Shown one piece after another: positions 8,370-14,388 of a DNA stretch of 14,388 bases. The first letter of the stretch is position 1, and every line of letters begins with the position of its first letter. A program made the translations under genes and the position numbers. Source of the stretch: Nitrosomonas eutropha (lineage in GTDB: Bacteria; Pseudomonadota; Gammaproteobacteria; Burkholderiales; Nitrosomonadaceae); contig JACTML010000108.1 in NCBI GenBank assembly GCA_014584635.1, forward strand, positions 1 through 14,388, read 5' to 3'. Under the pieces are notes generated by a model. The model saw nothing but the letters and a program-made list of their open reading frames with translations, did no database searches and was not told the DNA's origin.

Positions 8370-9629
8370 TCAATGTATGTGGCTGGCCCAATTCAGAGCA
8401 TCAAGTTCCGCTTTGGCCAGACTGGTTTGATCCAGGAACCCAAGCTCCGCCATAATACTTTCCGCCTGTTCCGTATCGCTGTTTTCCCTGGCCTCAACCA
8501 GTTTCAATTCGCAGCCAAGCCGTCCTGCCCGATGCAACAAGGCACGAGTTACCTCATCTGGTACTTCCAGCTTATCCACCAGCTGCTGCATATCTGTATT
8601 AAACAACACGTCCAGTAAAGACAGCATTCCAGTCATAAAAGCCCGATCCTGGTAATTCTTGTCATGCGGGCGATCAATAGCAGCAATCAGCTCCATCAGT
8701 TTTCCACGAACAGCCGCTGCCTGCATCAGGGCATTATTGGTATTGGCTAATAATTTCCCTTCAGGATCTGACGCATAGAGCAATAACTGGATCCATCTGC
8801 GCAAAGACTGATAGCCCATCATTATCAGAGCCTGCCGTATAGAACCAATTTTCTGTGGTAACGCAGCAGCCGCAGAATTGGCCATACGTAAAAGACTATA
8901 GCTCAAACTTGGTTCGTGCTTGAATAATTGCTCAATTTCATCGATTCCGGCCTCGCGCATCACTAATGACAGTAAACGCAATAAAGACAGCCTGCCAGAT
9001 TCGACCTTGCTGCCCGAAACTATGATCGGTTTGGCAAAAAAATAGCCCTGAAACATTTCAAATCCCAGATCCATACATATTCTGGCTCGTTCCGGGTTAT
9101 CCACCTTTTCCGCCAACAAAATAACCGGCCACGCTTTCAACTTCTGAACCAGCTGGCCGACTTCCGCATTTGTCAATGCCAGTACATCAACCTTGATCAC
9201 ATTGGCAAACGGGAGTAATGATTCGGTTCTGCTATCCAGACAAGTTATGTCATCCAGTGCAAGGTGGTACCCTGCCTCCTTCAATTCTGCACAGCGCCGC
9301 ACCACATCAGGAGTTGCCGGAATTGTCTCCAGCAGTTCCAGAACCACGTGCTTGCCAGGCAGCAGCAAAACAGCATCATCCAAGAGCGACTCATGATTGA
9401 CATTAATGAATCCTCGCAAATTACCGAGAATCTGCTGAATTCCCAGGTAACCGTATGCATTCACTACCACATTGGCTGAAGCATGGAAACCATCCAGAAC
9501 TTCTGCCTGATTATTATCCTGTGTTGCCCGGAACAGGAGCTCATAAGCGATCAGATTCTGATGGCGATCTAAAATTGGCTGCTTGCCTAAAAAAGTATTT
9601 TCCACTGAATATCTATCATCAAGAGGCAA
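8370..9629 (-). CDS. EAL-HDOD signalling protein (YuxH-like)
   Basis: The 419-residue protein has an EAL c-di-GMP phosphodiesterase-type domain at about 10-200 and an HDOD domain at about 205-400 (for example SLSYSLLRMANSAAAALPQKIGSIRQAL). Most EAL metal and substrate ligands are present: Glu30 in YELLFR, Asn76, Glu98, Asp126-Asp127, Lys146, Glu174 and Gln194 in FQGY. Loop 6 after the double Asp is not the usual DFGTG (it reads DDITCLDS), and many proteins of this layout are inactive binders, so activity is uncertain. The TTG at 9629 directly follows an in-frame stop and overlaps the end of the GGDEF gene by 11 nt, suggesting translational coupling; GTG at 9605 is the next option. Neither has a clear ribosome site. 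Confidence 0.9.
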   Translation of the reverse strand: MPLDDRYSVENTFLGKQPILDRHQNLIAYELLFRATQDNNQAEVLDGFHASANVVVNAYGYLGIQQILGNLRGFINVNHESLLDDAVLLLPGKHVVLELLETIPATPDVVRRCAELKEAGYHLALDDITCLDSRTESLLPFANVIKVDVLALTNAEVGQLVQKLKAWPVILLAEKVDNPERARICMDLGFEMFQGYFFAKPIIVSGSKVESGRLSLLRLLSLVMREAGIDEIEQLFKHEPSLSYSLLRMANSAAAALPQKIGSIRQALIMMGYQSLRRWIQLLLYASDPEGKLLANTNNALMQAAAVRGKLMELIAAIDRPHDKNYQDRAFMTGMLSLLDVLFNTDMQQLVDKLEVPDEVTRALLHRAGRLGCELKLVEARENSDTEQAESIMAELGFLDQTSLAKAELDALNWASHIH

Positions 9630-10428
9630 TCATAATGCGATTTTTGCCGGATTTCTTGGCCTGATAAAGTGCTTCATCCGCACGCTTAAGCAGGGATTTC
9701 TGGTTCTCATGAAGCTGCCGAAAGGCAATACCACCACTGAAAGCAATTGGAACAGCGTTGCCATCTATATCCGCAAGCGCTTTTTTTAAAAAACTGTTCT
9801 GCAGGCGCTGTATTACCCAGACCGCTGATTCCAAAGTCGTATCCGGCAGCAATATGACAAACTCTTCGCCGCCATAACGGGCAATCACATCACTTAACCG
9901 CAACGATTTTTTCGCCAGCTTTACCAGATGAACCAGAACATCATCGCCAAACTGGTGACCATAGGAATCATTAATTCGCTTAAAATCATCCAGATCAAGC
10001 ATGACCGCACATAGCGCATTTTCATTCCGATCAGCTCGCGCAGCTTCCCGCTGATAAACAGCGTCCAGACCGCGCCGATTAAGCGCTCCTGTCATAGGAT
10101 CGTAATGGATCATTTCCCGCAACTGCTCAAGTTCCTGCTTAAGAGATTCAATCCTGTTTTCAGCAAGTTGTACCTGCTCCTGCGCTCTGTACATTTCATT
10201 GCTGTAGCGCAAGTTCCTGGTTTCGCCCATCACAGTATCCAGAATCTCAATGATCTCGTTAATATCACTGGTTTCTCGAATCCGGTTGGCGTATTGTTCA
10301 ACCTGTTGACTATATTCATCAGCACCGGAAACAGGTTTCCGGTTCTTTCCCCCAGTGCTGATTTTTTTCTTACCGGTAGTCGAAGATTTAACCAGCTGCA
10401 ATACTTTTTTTTCATCCGAAGTCTGCAT
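9619..10428 (-). CDS. GGDEF diguanylate cyclase with coiled-coil N-terminus
   Basis: From the ATG at 10428 the product has 269 residues. A basic N-terminus and a predicted coiled coil at about 80-108 lead into a GGDEF domain (about 110-265). The active-site motif is GGEEF at 186-190, and the inhibitory RxxD site (RLSD, 177-180) sits exactly five residues before it, so a product-inhibited cyclase making c-di-GMP from GTP is expected. No membrane helix or recognised sensor domain is visible, so it is probably cytoplasmic. A longer TTG start at 10473 exists, but the AGGAG at 10436-10440 is 7 nt from the ATG at 10428. The stop overlaps the EAL-HDOD start. Confidence 0.93.
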   Translation of the reverse strand: MQTSDEKKVLQLVKSSTTGKKKISTGGKNRKPVSGADEYSQQVEQYANRIRETSDINEIIEILDTVMGETRNLRYSNEMYRAQEQVQLAENRIESLKQELEQLREMIHYDPMTGALNRRGLDAVYQREAARADRNENALCAVMLDLDDFKRINDSYGHQFGDDVLVHLVKLAKKSLRLSDVIARYGGEEFVILLPDTTLESAVWVIQRLQNSFLKKALADIDGNAVPIAFSGGIAFRQLHENQKSLLKRADEALYQAKKSGKNRIMIAS

Positions 10429-10803
10429 GCTCATTCTCCTGAGGCCGTGCTGCAATTGTTGTAAGTATTCCAAGCTTCTGTTCAGACTCTCACAAAGAGC
10501 GCATTCCCTGCTGACCAGCCTTGTGGTTGCCGTCGCACCTGGTCTGTATCATTCAATTTCGCCTGGTGCTACCCTTCGTGATTGAAACCTTGAACAGATT
10601 TCAGGAAACCCGGGAAATCGTCCAAAAAAACAATACCCGCATCCGGAAAAATTCCGTTTTCAAATATTCGTTTAACAGCAGAAAGACTAACAGAGTCCGC
10701 TTAAAGCAAAAGCGGGAACTAAAGGAAAAGCACATTCGTATTTACAGTTATCGGCAGCTTGCACAAAAAATCATCTGACAGACTCTATCTATGCAAGTGC
10801 CCT
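10429..10803. other. 375-bp intergenic region between the GspE-type and diguanylate cyclase genes
   Basis: No convincing gene is seen. It should hold the end of the ATPase transcript and the promoter of the cyclase pair. Two short inverted repeats are present: CCGCTT at 10697-10702 with AAGCGG at 10710-10715 (no T-run either way), and GACCAG at 10513-10518 with CTGGTC at 10539-10544. I see no canonical GEMM c-di-GMP riboswitch. Confidence 0.5.
10436..10440 (-). promoter_or_regulatory. Ribosome binding site that sets the diguanylate cyclase start
   Basis: AGGAG on the minus strand lies 7 nt before the ATG at 10428 and only 1 nt before the ATG at 10434, which favours the 10428 start over both that ATG and the upstream TTG at 10473. 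Confidence 0.7.
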
Positions 10804-13182
10804 TTATTTGATACACACTGCACGCACCTGATGAATATCGGTAACTCCCTGCAGCACCTTCTCGATCCCATCCTGTTTCAGCGTACGCAGACCGTCACCC
10901 AGAGCAGTCGCCAGCATCTCGGCAACACGCGCATGTTCCTGTATGTTTTTCTTGAGCGCATCAGTGGCAGTCAGCAATTCATGCAAACCGACCCGGCCAG
11001 CATAACCGGTTCCGTTACAGTGCTCACAGCCAACCGGCTGATACAGCGTAATCTGCCCGTTTTCATCCCCATATTGCTGCATCCAGCGAGTTTCAATTTC
11101 GTGACTGGCCGCATCAGGATCAGCCTTGAAATGTTCAATATTTTTCAGCTCTTCACAATATTCTGTTAACAGTGCACGCACTTCCTCCTGACTGGCCGCG
11201 TGCGGTTTTTTGCACTTGCTGCACAGACGTTTAGCCAGACGCTGCGCCAGCACACCCAGTAATGCATCTGCAAAATTGAATGGATCCATCCCCATATCCA
11301 GCAAACGAATAATAGATTCCGGCGCACTGTTGGTATGCAGCGTGGCAAATACCAGATGACCGGTAAGTGAGGCTTCAATCCCGATGCCGGTTGTTTCCTT
11401 GTCACGCATCTCACCCACCATGATGATATCCGGATCAGCCCGCAGAAAGGATTTCATGATCGCAGCAAACGTCAAACCAGCCTTGGTATTGATCTGTACC
11501 TGGCGTAACCCTTTCTGTGTAATTTCAACTGGATCTTCTGCTGTCCAGATTTTGGTTTCCGGACGATTCAGATATTTGAGAATGGAATGCAGTGTTGTTG
11601 TTTTTCCGGAACCAGTTGGCCCGCAAACAAAAAATAATCCGTAAGGCTTACTGATTATCGATTTCAGACACTCAAGATTAGCCGATGTAAATCCCATTTT
11701 TTCCAGCGGAATCGGCTCACCTGCGGCCAGAATACGCATGACAACATCTTCTACACCGCCTGCTGAAGGAATGGTTGCAACCCGAAGCTCAATATCAAGC
11801 GGCGCAAATTTCCGGAATTTAATCTTGCCATCCTGCGGTTTGCGTTTTTCGGAGATATCCAGATCACACATGATCTTAAGACGCGTCACCAGCGGATTAC
11901 GGTAACTGGCGGGAATTTCAATATAGGGCATCAATGAGCCATCTTTGCGAAAACGGATGCTGGTTTTCCCTTTGCCAGGCAGCGGCTCAATATGAATATC
12001 CGAAACCCCCATTTTATAGGCATCCATAATGATGCGATTAACCAGCTTGACCAGCTCGTTATCTGCAGCAGCAGAGGCTTCATCCGCTTCGGATTCTTTA
12101 ACCTCTTCCTGCTCCTCTTCCAGATTGGAAAGCATGTCATCAATGCTGCCCCCCAGACTTTCGGCCTCTACACCGCCATAAAACAAATCCAGTGTAGCCT
12201 TGAATTCACGCTGGGTACAAACGGTATAAACAATCTTGCGCTTTGGAAAAATCTGATTGACGATGCGTAATGCCCTGATACGTTCAGGGTCCAATGTCAG
12301 CACCACCAATCCTTCATTTCCATCGTCAATTGGCACCCAACTGTTACTTTCAACAAATTCACGCCTGAGATTTTTCAGCAGATCCATCGGCTTGATCCGC
12401 TCTGCCTTGTAGCCCTCGTATTTCACCCCGAAAAAACTGGCCAGTGCTTCACCTATCTGCGCAACACCAATACCAAACTCATCAATCAGCACATCCTCCA
12501 GATCACGGCCGGTTTCACGCGCCTGCCTGGTAGCCAGTTCAAATTCACTGGTGCTGATCACTGTATTGACAATCAACTGATCATAACGAGTCTTACCCAG
12601 CAGCTGCTGCATCTTATGCTGTCTGAAGGCCGTCGCCAGTACCTGACAAATTTCACCCAGGTTATCCGCCGCCTGCTGTGAAAAAGGTTCATCAGATTTA
12701 TTGTTGATAAGCTGCACCACCCCCAGCAAATCGTTCTCGCTGGCACCGGGAATCGGTACCACGAGCATCTGTTTAGTACGGTAACCTGTGCGTTTATCCA
12801 CTTCCTGCAGAAAACGCAGAAATTCTCCCTGCCCGCGAAGTTCATCCCGATCATAAACATCTTTAAAGTTGAGAACTTTTTTGTGCAGGGCTACAAAACC
12901 GGCAATACTTTGTTCGTTAATTGGCAATCTCAGATCCTGGCAGGAATCCAGACCGGTTTTAACGCGCGAAACAAGACTGGCTCTATCACCGCTTACGGTA
13001 TAGATCGTCAGACGGTCTGCGTCGAATACCTCACAAATATCCCGGCTCACTTCAGTCATGATCTCATCGATATTTCCTGCCGCGTGAATCCGGTCTATTA
13101 CAGATCGCAAACGTCCGGTGACATCGAATGAAATTCCGGGTACGGGAACAACTTCCATTTGCAAAGCCTGAGAGATACTCAT
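10804..13182 (-). CDS. GAF-domain GspE/PilB-type secretion or pilus ATPase
   Basis: The 792-residue protein has a GAF domain at about 25-190 (RLTIYTVSGD ... LLGVVQLINNKSDEPFS), a GspE/MshE-type N-domain at about 200-335, a very acidic linker at about 353-376, and a secretion ATPase core at about 377-770. The core is complete: Walker A 521-528 (GPTGSGKT), Asp box (WTAEDPVE), Walker B (DIIMVGEMRD), His box (TGHLVFATLHTN) and the zinc tetra-Cys Cys654/657 and Cys719/722. Relatives drive type II secretion or type IV pilus extension by ATP hydrolysis at the inner membrane. The fused GAF suggests control by a small ligand, perhaps a cyclic nucleotide. ATG 13182 has GGATGG 7 nt upstream and lies 12 bp after the phosphodiesterase-like gene, so the two are an operon. 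No pilus or secretion partner genes are in the window. Confidence 0.92.
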   Translation of the reverse strand: MSISQALQMEVVPVPGISFDVTGRLRSVIDRIHAAGNIDEIMTEVSRDICEVFDADRLTIYTVSGDRASLVSRVKTGLDSCQDLRLPINEQSIAGFVALHKKVLNFKDVYDRDELRGQGEFLRFLQEVDKRTGYRTKQMLVVPIPGASENDLLGVVQLINNKSDEPFSQQAADNLGEICQVLATAFRQHKMQQLLGKTRYDQLIVNTVISTSEFELATRQARETGRDLEDVLIDEFGIGVAQIGEALASFFGVKYEGYKAERIKPMDLLKNLRREFVESNSWVPIDDGNEGLVVLTLDPERIRALRIVNQIFPKRKIVYTVCTQREFKATLDLFYGGVEAESLGGSIDDMLSNLEEEQEEVKESEADEASAAADNELVKLVNRIIMDAYKMGVSDIHIEPLPGKGKTSIRFRKDGSLMPYIEIPASYRNPLVTRLKIMCDLDISEKRKPQDGKIKFRKFAPLDIELRVATIPSAGGVEDVVMRILAAGEPIPLEKMGFTSANLECLKSIISKPYGLFFVCGPTGSGKTTTLHSILKYLNRPETKIWTAEDPVEITQKGLRQVQINTKAGLTFAAIMKSFLRADPDIIMVGEMRDKETTGIGIEASLTGHLVFATLHTNSAPESIIRLLDMGMDPFNFADALLGVLAQRLAKRLCSKCKKPHAASQEEVRALLTEYCEELKNIEHFKADPDAASHEIETRWMQQYGDENGQITLYQPVGCEHCNGTGYAGRVGLHELLTATDALKKNIQEHARVAEMLATALGDGLRTLKQDGIEKVLQGVTDIHQVRAVCIK

Positions 13183-13194
13183 AGTTACGCCATC

Positions 13195-13959
13195 CTAAAA
13201 TTCAAATACCTGGTTACTCATCAATCTGCGAGGATTGAAACGCGTACTACCACCCAAAATCTCACGCATGGTTACTTCCGCTTCCCCCTGCCGCAGGTGG
13301 GTAATATATATTTCGGCATCATGCTGCAATTTATTCAGTTCATTAATCAGCATGGCAGGATGAAAATGCCCGGAACGGATCGCAATATCCTGACCGGTAT
13401 TGCTAAAGGCAGATTCGATAATCAGATAGCGCAAGTTTGCAATTCGATTGATAACTTGCCATAACGCATCGTCGGCAGTCGTATCTCCGGTAAACACCAG
13501 GCTGGATTGTCCGGAATCAAGCTGAAAACCCACCGCCGGAACAATATGAAATGCCGGTAATGGCGTGATTCTGCGTGAACCCAGCACAATGGTCTCGCCT
13601 ATAGTAATCGGCTCATAACGCATGTAAGGGTGTGTCGCATCAGGAATGCAGGAGAAATCCGGCCAGATATGCCAGTTGAAAATATGTGCCTGCAGGCTCT
13701 GCAGGGTAGATGGCAAGGCATGTACCACCAGCGGACGATCACGCAAACTGCCGGTCGTATCTACCAGAAAAGGAATGAAAGCAATATGATCCAAATGAGC
13801 GTGGGTAACAAATATATGATCGATTTTCAGCAGATCATCCAGAGCAAGCGTACCTACTCCGGTCCCCGCATCAATCAGAATATCCTCATCCAGCAACATC
13901 GCGGTGGTATAGGAACACGTTCCTATACCACCGCTGCAACCCAGTATTTCTAATCTCAA
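13195..13959 (-). CDS. Metallo-beta-lactamase-fold protein, class II cyclic-nucleotide phosphodiesterase-like
   Basis: The 254-residue product has the metal-binding HxHLDH motif (His53, His55, Asp57, His58 in THAHLDH) typical of class II cAMP phosphodiesterases, plus later ligands His138, Asp159 in FTGDTT, and His221 in YITH. No signal peptide is seen, so it is probably cytoplasmic. The reaction is inferred: hydrolysis of cAMP or another cyclic nucleotide; other metallo-hydrolase activities are possible. The start is TTG at 13959, supported by GGAGG at 13970-13974 (10 nt away) and by the family-like N-terminus (MRLEILGCSGGIG). The first 20 codons contain a perfect 34-bp palindrome, and the ribosome site can be buried in an RNA stem. 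It is the first gene before the GAF-GspE ATPase and follows usp by 88 bp. Confidence 0.88.
   Translation of the reverse strand: MRLEILGCSGGIGTCSYTTAMLLDEDILIDAGTGVGTLALDDLLKIDHIFVTHAHLDHIAFIPFLVDTTGSLRDRPLVVHALPSTLQSLQAHIFNWHIWPDFSCIPDATHPYMRYEPITIGETIVLGSRRITPLPAFHIVPAVGFQLDSGQSSLVFTGDTTADDALWQVINRIANLRYLIIESAFSNTGQDIAIRSGHFHPAMLINELNKLQHDAEIYITHLRQGEAEVTMREILGGSTRFNPRRLMSNQVFEF
13901..13934. repeat. Perfect 34-bp palindrome inside the phosphodiesterase-like gene
   Basis: Arms of 16 bp (GCGGTGGTATAGGAAC at 13901-13916 and its exact reverse complement at 13919-13934) flank a 2-bp centre. It covers codons 9-20 of the metallo-beta-lactamase-fold gene, starting 25 nt after the TTG start. The mRNA would form a very stable hairpin there. 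Confidence 0.95.
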
Positions 13960-13966
13960 AACTACA

Positions 13967-14030
13967 AATCCTCCATTCCCGATTCAACGGAAAATTACAA
14001 CAAATTATTTGCTGTAATAAATGGAGGATT
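13967..14030 (-). promoter_or_regulatory. Nested two-stem RNA fold that masks the phosphodiesterase-like gene's ribosome site
   Basis: In the minus-strand RNA, AAUCCUCCAUU (14030-14020) is an exact complement of AAUGGAGGAUU (13977-13967), which contains the GGAGG ribosome site. Between them AUUACAGCAAA (14018-14008) pairs with UUUGUUGUAAU (14004-13994) around a 3-nt loop, with one G-U pair that would be a mismatch in plus-strand RNA. The fold therefore suits the transcript of this operon. It starts 17 bp after the usp stop. Confidence 0.6.
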
Positions 14031-14047
14031 ACGGCTGATCTTTGTGA

Positions 14048-14388
14048 CTATTTAAGTAATAATACCGGAACAGTTGAAAGCTGAATCAGCTTGCTGGCAA
14101 CAGAACCAAGCAGTAAACCCTTGACAGCTCCCAGTCCGCGCGGACCAATCACAACCTGGTCACACTTTATTTCTTCGGCAAATTGCAGAATCATGGGCAC
14201 GATTTCCCCCACCACAATATGGTGCCGGTAAGCAATGCCCTTCTCTTCCAGATAATCGCGCGCCTGCTGCATACCCTTAAGTCCTTCTTCGCGATAATAA
14301 TCACCAATCTCTTCCTTGCTGACAAACATGGAAACATTACCTGTCAGCGGAATTCGCACATTGAGCAAATGAATCTCCGGCTTTTCAC
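14048..14388 (-). CDS. Universal stress protein (UspA family), 5' end cut by window edge
   Basis: The frame stays open to the right edge; 112 residues of the C-terminal part are seen, beginning within EKPEIHLLNVRIPLTG. The ATP-binding pattern G-x2-G-x9-G-[ST] is intact (GPRGLGAVKGLLLGS), followed by the typical ending KLIQLSTVPVLLLK. The missing N-terminus would hold the first beta strand and the Asp that contacts the nucleotide. The family is cytoplasmic and linked to stress survival. A short reading from an internal TTG at 14368 is unlikely, because the conserved strand IHLLNV begins before it. It is upstream of, and may be co-transcribed with, the phosphodiesterase-like gene. Confidence 0.92.
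   Translation of the reverse strand, partial: EKPEIHLLNVRIPLTGNVSMFVSKEEIGDYYREEGLKGMQQARDYLEEKGIAYRHHIVVGEIVPMILQFAEEIKCDQVVIGPRGLGAVKGLLLGSVASKLIQLSTVPVLLLK

Noticed and set aside
10324..10343. 20-bp palindrome (9-bp arms) in the diguanylate cyclase gene
   Set aside because: Arms this short are plausible by chance in a window of this size once different spacings are allowed, and it lies in a variable coding segment.
10429..10620. c-di-GMP (GEMM) riboswitch before the diguanylate cyclase gene
   Set aside because: GC-rich hairpin-forming sequence is present, but the conserved GEMM core and tetraloop-receptor pattern are not.

Overview
This window looks like ordinary chromosome from a betaproteobacterium. 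The best guess is the Nitrosomonas group of ammonia oxidisers. That rests on the overall look of the proteins (smc followed by zipA, a betaproteobacterial-type UspA, short type I QueF) and on moderate GC content; no marker gene for ammonia oxidation is present, so the assignment is an inference. No insertion sequence, phage gene, tRNA, rRNA or CRISPR array was seen.

Left part (1-5755, all minus strand). smc, which starts with TTG, is followed by zipA, a small CDGSH iron-sulfur protein and an L,D-transpeptidase that runs off the left edge. Together these cover chromosome organisation, division-ring anchoring and cell-wall cross-linking.

Middle (5756-8369). Divergent from smc are queF (queuosine synthesis) and then fumC (class II fumarase), both on the plus strand. 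Downstream of fumC two 10-bp-stem hairpins separate it from a convergent minus-strand gene for a 46-residue single-helix membrane protein, which has a perfect AGGAGG ribosome site and its own terminator.

Right part (8370-14388, all minus strand) is a signalling block. In transcription order: a UspA protein (cut by the right edge), a metallo-beta-lactamase-fold protein resembling class II cyclic-nucleotide phosphodiesterases, a 792-residue GAF-GspE/PilB-type ATPase, then after a 375-bp gap a GGDEF diguanylate cyclase with an intact inhibitory site, whose stop overlaps the start of an EAL-HDOD protein. The genes suggest cyclic-nucleotide and c-di-GMP control of a secretion or pilus motor, but no pilus or secretion structural genes lie in the window.

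The oddest sequence features are in the usp/phosphodiesterase junction: a perfect 34-bp palindrome inside the first 20 codons of the phosphodiesterase-like gene, and just upstream a two-stem RNA fold whose outer stem would hide that gene's ribosome binding site. Several genes here use TTG or GTG starts.
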